From: DATFDN01 sp963830565
GTDB lineage: Bacteria > Pseudomonadota > Alphaproteobacteria > Acetobacterales > Acetobacteraceae
Reading direction: 5' to 3'
Length of the DNA: 64,000 bases
Assembly (NCBI GenBank): GCA_963830565.1
Contig: CAWHMO010000007.1
Coordinates: 186,001 to 250,000 of the forward strand
Under the pieces are notes generated by a model, which was not told the origin of the DNA, did not search any database, and saw nothing but the letters and a program-made list of their open reading frames with translations. Position 1 is the first letter of the stretch, and the number at the start of each line of letters is the position of its first letter. Positions 44,201-52,847 of this stretch are shown here, piece after piece. Both the position numbers and the translations under genes were made by a program.

Positions 44201-45958
44201 TCCGATGACAGCACGGATGCCGAGGAGGACGACGGCGCGCCACTTTCTGGCGCCGCTCCGCTGACCACCATCGAAAGCGTGCTTGGGCTTTGCGAGGCTC
44301 GGGGAATGCCCTCGCGGATGCTGCGTTGGCATTACCGCTCCCGGCACCCGTCGCTGATCGAGGTATCCAACGCCGAGTTCTACGAACAGAAACTGTTCAT
44401 GCCGCCGAGCCCTTCGCTCGACCGGAATTCGGAAGGCTTGACGCTGACGCGCGTGCCCGGAGCGTATGATCGCGGAGGAAAGCGCACGAACCAGATCGAG
44501 GCGGAGGCGATCGTCGCCGCGGTGCGAGACCACGCGCGGACCTCCCCCGAGCTCTCCCTCGGTGTCGTGACGTTCTCGTCAGCGCAGAAAGCGTTGCTGG
44601 ATGACCTCATGGAAGCGGCCCAGCGAAACGACCCAGACCTTGACGCCTTCGTCAATCGTTCGGCTGCCGACGATTTCTTCGTCAAGAACCTGGAGAACGT
44701 ACAGGGAGACGAGCGGGATACAATCTACATCTCCGTTGGATATGGCCCCCGCATCGCCGGCGCTCCGCTGGACAGCATGAGCTTCGGCCCGGTCTCTACA
44801 GATGGCGGCGGGCGTCGGCTGAACGTGCTCTTCACGAGGGCTCGCCGTCAGACTCGCGTGTTCGCTTCCTTTGGTTCCGACGACATCGATCTGGCACGGA
44901 GCGGACAGGCCGGCCCGCGAATCCTGAAGCGATTCCTTCGGTACGCCGAAACCGGCGTCATCGATCAGCCGCTTCCAACCGGCCAAGACCCCGATTCGCC
45001 ATTCGAGGAAGCCGTCGCCGACGCGATCAAAGGCATGGGCTTCCAGGTAGACCTGCAAGTCGGCTCGGCGGGCTTTTGCATCGACCTCGCCGTGCGCGAC
45101 CCCGACCGTCCGGGGCGCTATCTGCTGGCCGTGGAGTGCGACGGCGCGATGTACCATTCGGCGCGATGGGCCAGAGAGCGCGACCGGCTGCGGCAGGAGG
45201 TGCTGGAGGGGCTCGGATGGAAGTTCTACCGCATCTGGAGCACCGACTGGTTCCGAACGCCGGGAACTGCGAAGAACAAGCTGTCCCAAGCGATCGAGCG
45301 AGCGAGAGCCGAGGCGCTGCAGTCACCGTCGTCGTCTTGCGCCGCGGTCATCCCGGCGCCCCCGGCAACCAGCTCCGTACCAGAACCTGTCGCTTCGGCC
45401 AAAGCGAAGGCGTCACCCTACACGGAAGCCTGGTTTCCGTTACAGGCGACGGCGGGGCCGCACGAGATCCCGCTCTCGGAGCTATCGGGCATCGTCGCAC
45501 GCATTGTTGCGGTTGAAGGACCGATCCATGAGGATGAGGTCGCTCGCCGGCTCACGCGCTTGGCCGGCAGGGATCGCGCCGGCAATCGGATCCTGGCGCA
45601 AGTCAGGCAAGCGTTGCGGCACGCGGCTGCGCACTCCGGCACTGTCCGCAACGAAGGCGCCTTTTGGATGCCCACCGCAGCAGACTGGAAGCTTACCGTT
45701 CGCGATCGATCCTCAGCCGCGCCCCCACTGCAAAGGCCCGATCGGATCGCCGACAGCGAGGTCGAGCTTGCGGTTACCAAGGTCTTGGGCAGCAATGGTG
45801 GCCTGCCGATGGCGGACATCCCGGTCGCCGTGGTGCGACTATTCGGGTTCCAGAGGACCGGTGTCGAACTCCGGAAGCGGATCGAGTCCGTGCTGGGGCG
45901 GATGCTCACCAAGGGGCTCGTTGTTGCCGAACGCGGGTATGTGCGTCTCGGGGGCTAA
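41267..45958 (+). CDS. DUF4011-SF1 helicase-Vsr/MTES-type nuclease protein (Hhe-like antiphage candidate)
   Basis: A 1563-residue multidomain protein. Residues about 15-170 match DUF4011 (LERARKALLDTGSRNRLIH; LLYLAIGFLRWFED). An SF1/UPF1-like helicase follows: Walker A QGPPGTGKSQTIANM near 313, motif II LLVIDEASQVKPEDA near 938, GDKQQLPPTSFF near 961, WHYRSRHPSLIEVSNAEFY near 1021, LENVQGDERDTIYIS near 1145 and RRLNVLFTRAR near 1184. Then comes a PD-(D/E)xK-type nuclease of the Vsr/MTES_1575 kind (SPFEEAVADAIKGMGF; CIDLAVRDP; LLAVECDGAMYHSA; GWKFYRIWSTDWF), a DUF3320-like part (IPLSELSGIVARI) and a winged-helix-like tail. From memory this architecture was reported as the single-gene Hhe antiphage system. 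It stands alone; start GTG 41267. Confidence 0.88.
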   Translation: MDQTISPITARPQAALRSQLERARKALLDTGSRNRLIHTPRNAQRSKSIDLLAGNADEVFRTLVRERRTASFRAAEEGEADHREAVAEQGGRLRTRLSPEMLQRRLLGLQRDAKTAQEEQGVDLLYLAIGFLRWFEDPNSEVLREAPLVLVPVVLRRDDARSVFRLAVRDDDIETNMCLQEMLKEHGITLPDIEDHEEWTPGAYFDRVRPAISAQTRWSVDENGMVLGFFSFSKHLMVRDLNPESWPGQSLVSHQQLNSLLVAGFSGGHDLIAEDAKPDEVVDIATLPYVLDADASQALVIENVRAGHDLVVQGPPGTGKSQTIANMIAAAVGDGKAVLFVAEKMAALTVVHDRLVRAGLELTCLELHSRKANKRAVIATLERALGAPVVASSDLIEPDRLRDARDRLNTASVDLHARLPFNGITPFRALAEQVSLRAQGHPAPTFSLPESASWPPDHWSRIQSQVAHLAEQAQRAGKADHHPWRGVVEEALQPADRERLQHTIADLGAVATEVSARMSELASLFGFEPDQPISEISIVADLAGCVANRPAARAGIWEVLAATERLERLSEIATLGLAFRTAREPVAETFVASAIERDAEALRTPLAAGSNSLFARLRKDYRRASRELGGLLKVPLPKAPDRRVQLVDSLIRVRKLAADLAAEATFAAAVLKDEWQGDRTDFALLYDATRWLGGLRGPKGISRRRIAEAPGAAEHWRGCAQALRDCGNRLVELFSSIVRTLRLDVQLAFGTASLDDVRIATLLARVMSWSAEPERLDEWLGLRAADQAVRAAGLTSLADRVNREGFNPASITAELRYARAEAIWKAAVAARPALTTLTGPERSELTRRFGELDRRRRSSATADILARYQAGRPTGAMGDMAVIRGEIARTRGHMPIRRLLEKAGRTVQRIKPVFLMSPLSVAQFLPPGSLGFDLLVIDEASQVKPEDALGAFGRAKQIVVVGDKQQLPPTSFFERLVSSDDSTDAEEDDGAPLSGAAPLTTIESVLGLCEARGMPSRMLRWHYRSRHPSLIEVSNAEFYEQKLFMPPSPSLDRNSEGLTLTRVPGAYDRGGKRTNQIEAEAIVAAVRDHARTSPELSLGVVTFSSAQKALLDDLMEAAQRNDPDLDAFVNRSAADDFFVKNLENVQGDERDTIYISVGYGPRIAGAPLDSMSFGPVSTDGGGRRLNVLFTRARRQTRVFASFGSDDIDLARSGQAGPRILKRFLRYAETGVIDQPLPTGQDPDSPFEEAVADAIKGMGFQVDLQVGSAGFCIDLAVRDPDRPGRYLLAVECDGAMYHSARWARERDRLRQEVLEGLGWKFYRIWSTDWFRTPGTAKNKLSQAIERARAEALQSPSSSCAAVIPAPPATSSVPEPVASAKAKASPYTEAWFPLQATAGPHEIPLSELSGIVARIVAVEGPIHEDEVARRLTRLAGRDRAGNRILAQVRQALRHAAAHSGTVRNEGAFWMPTAADWKLTVRDRSSAAPPLQRPDRIADSEVELAVTKVLGSNGGLPMADIPVAVVRLFGFQRTGVELRKRIESVLGRMLTKGLVVAERGYVRLGG

Positions 45959-46035
45959 TCACACTCGTCGCACTATCAATAGGCAAGTTCGTCGCTTGAT
46001 TCTCTGTGCCTGACTACCCGTCGCATGTTCGCCTC

Positions 46036-47259
46036 TCAACCGCGGACACTGCAGGGAACCTGAAGGAAGCCGCGGAACCGGACGCGTCCGCCGCGGACCG
46101 GCTTTCCAGCCAAGGTGTAATTCGGGAAACGGGCGAGGAAGCGGGAAATCGCGACCGCGCCTTCCAGGCGCGCAAGGCTCATCCCAGCGCATTGATGGAT
46201 GCCCGTGCCGAACGCGAGGTGACGGTTGGGTGTGCGGCCGATATCGAAGCGGTCGGGATCCTCGAACTGGGCGGGATCGCGGTTCGCGGCACCGATGCAG
46301 AGCGTGATCTGGGTGCCCGGCGGCATTCGCACCCCGCCGATCTCGACTTCCTGGGTCGTGATCCGGTTGCCAAGCTGGTTCGAGCTCTCGTAGCGCAGGA
46401 TTTCCTCGGCCGCCGTCCTTATCAGCGCCGGTTCGGCGATCAGTCGTTGCTTCTCCGCTGGGTGTTCCAGCAGGGCCACCAATCCGTTCCCGATCAGATT
46501 GGTCGTCGTCTCGTGGCCGGCGTTGAGCAGGAATACGCAGTTGTGGAGCAGTTCCTTGGCGGTCAGCCGCTCGCCGTTCGCTTCGCCCTGGATGAGCCTG
46601 GTGAGGACGTCGCGCTCCGGATTGCCCGGATTGGCGCGGCGGTTCTCCACCAGGTGTCGCAGATAGGCGAGGAACTCGTGGACCGCCTGATTGCCTCGGT
46701 TGGAAGCTTCCTCCGAGAGGACGGGTTCAAGAGCGCCGAGAATGGCAAGCGACCAGCCTCGCAGGGGGCCGCGTTCATCATGCGGCACCGCGAGCAGGTT
46801 GCCGATGACCTCGATCGGAATTGCAGAGGCAAAATCCTCGACGAGATCGACGCTGCCTTTCGTCGCCATCCGGTCCAGCAATGTGTCGACCAGCAGCACC
46901 AGGTCCGGTTCCATTGCAGCGATGGCTCGCGGCGTCAGCGCACCGGCAATCAGGCGCCGCACCCGCGTGTGGAGCGGCGGGTCGTTGAACACGAGGCTCG
47001 TCGTGTGATGCTCGTAGAGAGGCGAGTCCCCGAACTTCGGCTTGAACTCGGTTTTCTTGTCGGAGCTGAAGACCTTCGTGTTGCGATAGGCATTCAGCAG
47101 GTCCGTGTACCGGGTCAGGAAATACGAACCGCTGGGAAGCCGCTTGACCGGATCGAACTCCAGCAAGGCCCGGTAATAGGGGTACGGATTGTCGTAGAAG
47201 GCTGGGGGCAGTGACTCGATGTCGAATGTCCGAGAGAGTCCTTCTCCCACGCTCTCCAT
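46036..47259 (-). CDS. Cytochrome P450
   Basis: A soluble bacterial P450 of 407 residues. The haem loop FGTGIHQCAGMSLARLE has its ligand Cys at 357; the oxygen-activating I-helix reads LLNAGHETTTNLIGNG; the K-helix ExxR is in AAEEILRYES; FNDPPLHTRVRRLI is the typical C-helix block. Partner ferredoxin and reductase genes are not adjacent. It converges with the Hhe-like gene, 77 bases apart. Substrate unknown. Confidence 0.95.
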   Translation of the reverse strand: MESVGEGLSRTFDIESLPPAFYDNPYPYYRALLEFDPVKRLPSGSYFLTRYTDLLNAYRNTKVFSSDKKTEFKPKFGDSPLYEHHTTSLVFNDPPLHTRVRRLIAGALTPRAIAAMEPDLVLLVDTLLDRMATKGSVDLVEDFASAIPIEVIGNLLAVPHDERGPLRGWSLAILGALEPVLSEEASNRGNQAVHEFLAYLRHLVENRRANPGNPERDVLTRLIQGEANGERLTAKELLHNCVFLLNAGHETTTNLIGNGLVALLEHPAEKQRLIAEPALIRTAAEEILRYESSNQLGNRITTQEVEIGGVRMPPGTQITLCIGAANRDPAQFEDPDRFDIGRTPNRHLAFGTGIHQCAGMSLARLEGAVAISRFLARFPNYTLAGKPVRGGRVRFRGFLQVPCSVRG

Positions 47260-47596
47260 GACTGCCTCCTTCCCAGGAGAGCGATGCCTCAGCCGTGGCC
47301 AATCACACGCCTCGTACTGAAGGACAGCTCGTCCCCCGGATCATTTAGCAGGGTGCGCGCGGCGTCCGGCAACCGGTCGGGTTGTCCCCAACGGCTCGCC
47401 CCTGGCGGCCTGATCGATGGATCGCGACAGGTGGGTTTTGGATTCCCAAATGTTCACGGTTCGCGTTGCACTGCACAGTCTAGCCTATTTCATCTAGTCT
47501 AGTCTACCAACAGAGGGTGCCCGTAGGTCCCGACCTCGCTTCGGAACCCGCGCCGGACGGGAGCGCTTTGGTCAATCAGGTGAGAGGAGTTCCGTC
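47260..47596. other. Intergenic region between divergent P450 and M24 peptidase
   Basis: Around 340 bases without a gene. It must contain both promoters. The only unusual element is a cluster of TCTAG steps at 47477-47507 (GTCTAGCC, then ATCTAGTCTAGTCTACC), notable because CTAG is rare in most bacterial DNA; it could be a regulator-binding site. GAGAGGAG before 47597 is the ribosome site for the peptidase gene. Confidence 0.5.
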
Positions 47597-48759
47597 ATGA
47601 CCGCCATCCCTTTCGATACTGAGTTGCTGGATCGGCTGATGGAAGCCGCCGGCATCGACGTGCTGCTGGCCTCCTCGAAGCATAATGTGCAGTACCTTCT
47701 TGGCGACTACCGGTTCTTCTTCTTCGATTACATGGATGCCGTCGGGAAGAGCCGTTACCTGCCCATCGTGATCTATCCGAAGGGCGCGCCCGGCAAGGCG
47801 GGCTATATCGGCAACCGGATGGAAGCCTACGAGAAGGAGGTCCGGCCGTTTTGGGTGCCGGAGTTCCGTCCGGTCGCGTCCGGCTCGGTGGACGCGATGC
47901 AGGCCGCGATCCAGCATGTGCGCCGGCTGGATCTGCCGGCATCGCGCATCGGCATCGAATCCGGCTTTCTCCCGGCGGATGCATCCGAAGCCCTGCGGGA
48001 GGCCTTCCCTGAATGTCGCTTTGTGGACGCGCTCGGCGTGCTGGAACGTTTGCGCGCCCGCAAGACGCCGGCGGAGCTGGACAAGCTGCGGCGGGCCTCG
48101 GAGGGCGTGATCGCGTCGATGCTGGCGGTGATCGGCAACCACGGCGCGGGAACGACCAAGCGGCAACTTGTCGAGGCCTTGCGTCGCGAGGAGGTCGGCC
48201 GCGGACTGACGTTCGAGTATTGCCTCATCACCGCGGGTACCAGCCTCAATCGCGCGCCCTCCGGACAGGTCTGGCAGGACGGCGACATCCTGTCGCTCGA
48301 CTCGGGAGGCAATTACCAGGGCTATATCGGCGACATCTGCCGGATGGCGATATCTGGGCGAGCCCGACGGCGAGTTGCGGGATCTGCTGGCCGAGGTGGA
48401 CGCGATCCAGCAGGCGGCCATCCGCGCGGTCCGCCGCGGTGCGCGGGGCGGCGAGATTTACGCGGGGGCGGAACTCCGCGCTTGCAAGGTCTGCCAATCG
48501 CGACCGCCTCGAGTTCGTCGCGCACGGCATGGGCCTGGTCACCCATGAGGTGCCGCATCTGACCGACAAGGGACCTGTCCCGTATCCCGCCGAGGACCGC
48601 GACCGGCCTCTCGAAGCCGGAATGGTGTTGTCCATCGAGACGACCTTGCAGCATCCGCGACGCGGCTTCATCAAGCTTGAGGATACCGTGGCCGTGACCG
48701 AAAGCGGGTTCGAGATGCTTGGCACGGAGGGGCGTGGCTGGAATTGCGGGAAGGGGTAG
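47597..48759 (+). pseudogene. M24 family (Xaa-Pro/creatinase-type) peptidase, two single-base insertions
   Basis: Family M24 enzymes use two metal ions held by five residues. The first frame has the creatinase-type N-domain and SLDSGGNYQGYIGDICRMAI (both metal Asp). An extra base at 48351-48353 shifts to a middle segment (LGEPDGELRDLLAEVDAIQQ; RGARGGEIYAGAE). Another in CTCC at 48474-48477 shifts to the final frame, which holds the His and two Glu (EFVAHGMGLVTHEVPHLT; LSIETTLQ; IKLEDTVAV). With two bases removed all five ligands line up in a normal protein of about 387 residues ending at 48759. As given, no complete enzyme can be made. Confidence 0.9.
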
Positions 48760-48801
48760 GAACTGGTAGCTGGATACACAAGCAACGACTGGAGAGACAG
48801 C

Positions 48802-49650
48802 GTGCCCGCCTTTCGCAGCACCGAAACCTACATCGCCACCCGTGATCTTGAAGTCGCCGTCAACGCCGCCGTGACCTTGCAGCGCCCGCTGCTTGTGAAA
48901 GGCGAGCCGGGTACCGGCAAGACCATGCTGGCCCACGAGGTGGCGGCGGCGCTCGGTCATCCGTTGATCGAGTGGCACATCAAGTCCACCACCAAGGCGC
49001 AGCAGGGGTTGTATGAGTACGACGCCGTCTCGCGCCTGCGCGACGGGCAGCTGGGCGACCCGCGCGTGCATGACATCTCCAACTACATCGTCCGCGGCAA
49101 GCTGTGGGACGCGTTCGAGGCAGAGAAGCCCGTCGTCGTGCTGATCGACGAGGTCGACAAGGCGGACATCGAGTTCCCGAACGACCTGCTGCTCGAACTC
49201 GACCGGATGCAGTTCTTCGTCTACGAGACGCGCCAGACTGTCCTCGCACGCCAGCGCCCGATCGTCATCATCACTTCCAACAACGAGAAGGAGCTGCCGG
49301 ACGCCTTCCTGCGGCGTTGCTTCTTCCACTACATCCGCTTTCCCAACCGCCCGACCATGGAGCGCATCGTCCAGGCGCACTACCCGGACCTGAAGCACGA
49401 CCTGGCGCGCGAGGCGCTGAACGTGTTCTTCCAAATCCGCGAGGTGCCCGGCCTCAAGAAGAAGCCCGCGACCTCGGAGCTTCTCGACTGGCTGAAGCTG
49501 CTGATGGTGGACGACATGCCGGCCGAGGCGCTGCGCACCAAGGACAGCCATCTTGTGATCCCGCCGCTGCACGGCGCGCTGCTGAAGAACGAGCAGGACG
49601 TGCATCTGTTCGAGCGCATCGCCTTCCTCGCCCGGCGCGGAGGCGGCTGA
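48802..49650 (+). CDS. MoxR-type AAA+ ATPase
   Basis: A 282-residue MoxR-family ATPase, a chaperone-like motor that usually matures or activates metalloenzymes together with a VWA protein. Walker A is LVKGEPGTGKTMLAHEVA, Walker B VVVLIDEVDKAD, sensor 1 IVIITSNNEKELPDAF, followed by RRCFFHYIRFPNRP with the arginine finger. The start is GTG 48802 with GGAGAG upstream. The stop overlaps the VWA gene by one base. In the CO dehydrogenase context such proteins are called CoxD; here no Mo enzyme is adjacent. Confidence 0.92.
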   Translation: MPAFRSTETYIATRDLEVAVNAAVTLQRPLLVKGEPGTGKTMLAHEVAAALGHPLIEWHIKSTTKAQQGLYEYDAVSRLRDGQLGDPRVHDISNYIVRGKLWDAFEAEKPVVVLIDEVDKADIEFPNDLLLELDRMQFFVYETRQTVLARQRPIVIITSNNEKELPDAFLRRCFFHYIRFPNRPTMERIVQAHYPDLKHDLAREALNVFFQIREVPGLKKKPATSELLDWLKLLMVDDMPAEALRTKDSHLVIPPLHGALLKNEQDVHLFERIAFLARRGGG

Positions 49651-50828
49651 TGTTCGCGACATTTCTGCTGTCGCTCAAGCAGGCCGGCCTGCCCGTCTCC
49701 GTCACCGAGTACCTGACCCTGATGGGCGCCATGAAGGCGGGCATCGCCGAATACAGTGTCGAGGACTTCTACTATCTCTCGCGTGCCACCCTGGTGAAGG
49801 ACGAGCGCCATCTCGACCGCTTTGACCGCGTATTCGGCACCTGCTTCAAGGGGCTTGACGGCGCCGAGGGCCTCGAGGCGCGCAAGTTGCCCGAGGAATG
49901 GCTGCGCAAGATTGCCGAGAAGCTGCTGAGCCCCGAGGAGATGGAGCAGATCAAGGGCCTGGGCGGGTTCGACGCGATCATGGAGCGGCTGCGCCAATTA
50001 TTGGCCGAGCAGAAGGGGCGCCACCAGGGCGGCTCGAAGTGGATCGGCACCGCCGGAACCTCGCCCTTCGGCGCCTACGGCTACAACCCGGAAGGCGTGC
50101 GCATCGGCCAGAAGGAAGGCCGGCACCGCCGCGCGGTGAAGGTCTGGGACAAGCGCGAGTTCCGCGACCTCGACGGCGACATCGAGCTCGGCACCCGCAA
50201 CTTCCGCTTGGCGCTCCGGCGGCTGCGCCGCTTCGCCCGTCAGGGCACGCCGACCGAACTCGACATCCCCGACACCATCCGCTCCACCGCCAACAACGCC
50301 GGGATGCTCGACCTCAAGCTGGTGCCGGAGCGGCACAACACGGTGAAGCTGCTGATGTTCTTCGATATCGGCGGCTCGATGGACGAGCACGTGAGGGTCT
50401 GCGAGGAGCTGTTCTCGGCCTGCCGGACCGAGTTCAAGCACCTCGAGTATTTCTATTTCCACAACTTCCCCTACGAGAAGGTCTGGAAGGACAACCGCCG
50501 CCGCTACGAGAAGACCATCCCCACCGGGGAGGTGCTGCGCACCTACGGCGCCGACTACCGGCTGATCTTCGTGGGTGATGCCGCGATGAGCCCGTATGAG
50601 ATCACCATGGCCGGCGGCAGCGTCGAGCACTGGAACGAGGAGTTGGGCCGCATCTGGCTCGATCGCCTGACCGGGCACTACCGCCGTGCGGCCTGGCTTA
50701 ACCCCACGCCAGAGAACACGTGGGAGTTCGTGCAGTCCATCGGCATCACGCGCCAGCTCATGGAGCGGCGCATGTTCCCGCTCACGCTCGCCGGGTTGGA
50801 CGAGATGACGCGGGAACTGAGCCGGTAG
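49650..50828 (+). CDS. VWA domain protein, CoxE-like
   Basis: A 392-residue von Willebrand A-domain protein that normally partners the MoxR ATPase encoded just before it. A helical N-terminal region (LPVSVTEYLTLMGAMKAG), a middle basic part (DIELGTRNFRLALRRLRRFA) and a VWA domain whose metal-ion site begins LMFFDIGGSMDEHVRVCEEL and includes LIFVGDAAMSPYEI. The motif is DxGxS rather than the commoner DxSxS, which is usual in this subgroup. Its ATG lies in TGATG with the MoxR stop, so both are translated together. Confidence 0.9.
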   Translation: MFATFLLSLKQAGLPVSVTEYLTLMGAMKAGIAEYSVEDFYYLSRATLVKDERHLDRFDRVFGTCFKGLDGAEGLEARKLPEEWLRKIAEKLLSPEEMEQIKGLGGFDAIMERLRQLLAEQKGRHQGGSKWIGTAGTSPFGAYGYNPEGVRIGQKEGRHRRAVKVWDKREFRDLDGDIELGTRNFRLALRRLRRFARQGTPTELDIPDTIRSTANNAGMLDLKLVPERHNTVKLLMFFDIGGSMDEHVRVCEELFSACRTEFKHLEYFYFHNFPYEKVWKDNRRRYEKTIPTGEVLRTYGADYRLIFVGDAAMSPYEITMAGGSVEHWNEELGRIWLDRLTGHYRRAAWLNPTPENTWEFVQSIGITRQLMERRMFPLTLAGLDEMTRELSR

Positions 50829-50842
50829 CGGAAGCCCCCGCG

Positions 50843-51847
50843 CTACGACGAGAACATCAGGTTCGTGTTGTTGGCCCCGTTGCGGACCTCCTGCGCCAAT
50901 TGGACGGCATCGCCGATCTTCACCTGGTGCGAGAAATAGAGTTGCGGATGCTCGTCCGTTTCCTGGTTGTAGAGGCAATTGTTTTCCCAGCCCTGCTGGC
51001 GCATGACCCGGGTCACTGGCATCACCTCGCGGGCAGTCATCGAGAAGTCGGGCGCCACGACGGTCTGGCCGTTGGCGAGCGGCTCGAAGGAGACGGAAAG
51101 CTCGATGCCCTCATCCCCCGCGATGCGGACGCCGCCTAGTCTGATCTCGTCGGCTCGCGGCACGCTGACCGTGACAACGCCATTCCCGCCGATCTGGGCA
51201 CTCCCGCCGAGTATTTGCGCCAACTGATCGGCCGGCAGCGGCGTCGTTTGCGGAGGCGGAGGCTGCGGGAACGGCGTGGAGGTGGCTTGCGTGATCGAAT
51301 TGAAAATCGCCTGGGCGAGTTGCAGCGGATCGCCGATCCCCCGGTAGTGGATGTGCCAGATCTGCGGCGTCAGATCGTAGAAGTGCTGATGGAAGGCCTG
51401 GAATACGAGGCCATTATTCAGCAGCGCGTCGATGAACGGGTTGGTTTCCTTGTCGAGCAGGGCGAGGTCTCCGTTCAGGATGGCTCTTCCGTCGCCCAGG
51501 GCCTGGAAGTACGCCGTGCCATTGACCTCGAACGGCGGCAGCCACGGGACGCCGTTGCGGGTCACGTTCATTAGGTCATTGCGGTCGATCTCGACCGAGA
51601 GGACGCCGCTATCGGAGACATTGCCCGACGCCTGCAGGATGGCCTCGATCTGATGGACCGGAAGCTGGTCATCGTCGCCGCCGCCGACGCGAATGATGGG
51701 CGCCCCCGCGTTGAGCGGAGACCTGACGCGGGAGGCGCCGAAGGCCGCGCCGGTGCCGGCGGCGACCAAGCCGCCCGAGACGGTTCCGCCAAGCGCCAGC
51801 GCACGACGCCTGCTGAGCAATGCACTCGAACCGGACCTGCTAATCAT
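50843..51847 (-). CDS. Exported DUF1259 domain protein
   Basis: A 334-residue protein with two DUF1259-type units: LSVEIDRNDLMNVTRNG followed by WHIHYRGIGDPLQLAQAI, then VVTVSVPRADEIRLGGVRI followed by YFSHQVKIGDAVQLAQEV. A Pro-rich linker (PFPQPPPPQTTPLP) joins them. The signal sequence SRRRALALGGTVSGGLVAAG has a twin-arginine look, suggesting Tat export. Of several Met candidates, ATG 51847 has GGAG six bases upstream. Function of DUF1259 is unknown; relatives in Gram-positives are LppY/LpqO-like lipoproteins. Confidence 0.82.
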   Translation of the reverse strand: MISRSGSSALLSRRRALALGGTVSGGLVAAGTGAAFGASRVRSPLNAGAPIIRVGGGDDDQLPVHQIEAILQASGNVSDSGVLSVEIDRNDLMNVTRNGVPWLPPFEVNGTAYFQALGDGRAILNGDLALLDKETNPFIDALLNNGLVFQAFHQHFYDLTPQIWHIHYRGIGDPLQLAQAIFNSITQATSTPFPQPPPPQTTPLPADQLAQILGGSAQIGGNGVVTVSVPRADEIRLGGVRIAGDEGIELSVSFEPLANGQTVVAPDFSMTAREVMPVTRVMRQQGWENNCLYNQETDEHPQLYFSHQVKIGDAVQLAQEVRNGANNTNLMFSS

Positions 51848-52084
51848 ATGCATCTCCATCGATTTCGGCATTGCAGCAAGAAATTTGTGACGAAAGTCCC
51901 AAAAGAACGTCACGAAGGGCAAAGTAGGGCCAAAAAGAGCGCGATATGCACAAGAAAAATTCGACCTTGATCAAAAGTCTGTGTTACATGCTGGTTATCT
52001 TCCCCGCCCGTTGTGGCCGCTCTCGGCTTGTCCTCGCCTCGGGCCCGGTCATACTGGCGGCCGAAAGCGTCGGAGAGAGCCGCC

Positions 52085-52828
52085 ATGCCCCGTCTCGCAG
52101 GCAAGACCGCCGTCATCACCGGCGCCGGCACGGGCATCGGTCGTGCCACCGCCGTGGCCATGGCGCGCGAGGGCGCGCGTATCGTTGTCGCTGAAATCAA
52201 CATCGCCGCCGGCGAGGAGACCGCGCATCTCGCCGGCGGCGGCGCAATCGCGATCCGCACCGACGTCACCGACGAGGACAGCGTGCGCGCAGCGGTTCGT
52301 CACGCGACTTCGCATTTTGGCGGGCTGCACATCCTGCACAACAACGCCGGCGGCTCCACGCCGCAGGATGGCAGTGTGGTCGATGCGCCCGTCGAGGAGT
52401 TTTGGCGCGTCATCAAGCTCGACCTGTTCGGCACCTTCCTAGGCTGTCGCTGCGCAATCCCGGAGATCGTGAAATCGGGCGGGGGCGCGGTCATCAATAT
52501 GGCATCCAATCTCGCATTGATGGGGATTGCCGGACGGGACTGCTACACGGCCGCCAAGGGCGGCGTGGCGGCGCTCACGCGCTCGCTCGCCGTAGAGTTC
52601 GCGCCGAAGGTCAGGGTGAATGCGCTGGCGCCGTCCGCCACGATGACCGAGCGCGTGCGCAAGCTGATGGCGGGGAACCCGGCGATCGATCAACTGGCGA
52701 AGTCGCACCTGCTTGGCCTGATCGCGCCGGAGGACATCGCCAACGCCGCCCTCTTCCTTGCTTCGGACGAAGCGCGCATGATCACCGGCCAGATCCTGCC
52801 CGTGGACAGCGGCGTCACCATCGCCTGA
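52085..52828 (+). CDS. Short-chain dehydrogenase/reductase (SDR)
   Basis: A 247-residue NAD(P)-dependent oxidoreductase. The cofactor loop TGAGTGIGRATAVAMA, the NNAG motif in LHILHNNAGG, and the catalytic YxxxK in CYTAAKGGVAALTRS are present; the Ser is in NMASNLALMG. Start 52085 follows GGAGAGCC; upstream open codons lack SDR similarity. The rhodanese gene follows 20 bases later. Substrate not predictable. Confidence 0.93.
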   Translation: MPRLAGKTAVITGAGTGIGRATAVAMAREGARIVVAEINIAAGEETAHLAGGGAIAIRTDVTDEDSVRAAVRHATSHFGGLHILHNNAGGSTPQDGSVVDAPVEEFWRVIKLDLFGTFLGCRCAIPEIVKSGGGAVINMASNLALMGIAGRDCYTAAKGGVAALTRSLAVEFAPKVRVNALAPSATMTERVRKLMAGNPAIDQLAKSHLLGLIAPEDIANAALFLASDEARMITGQILPVDSGVTIA

Positions 52829-52847
52829 TCAACGCCGGAGTTTCCCC

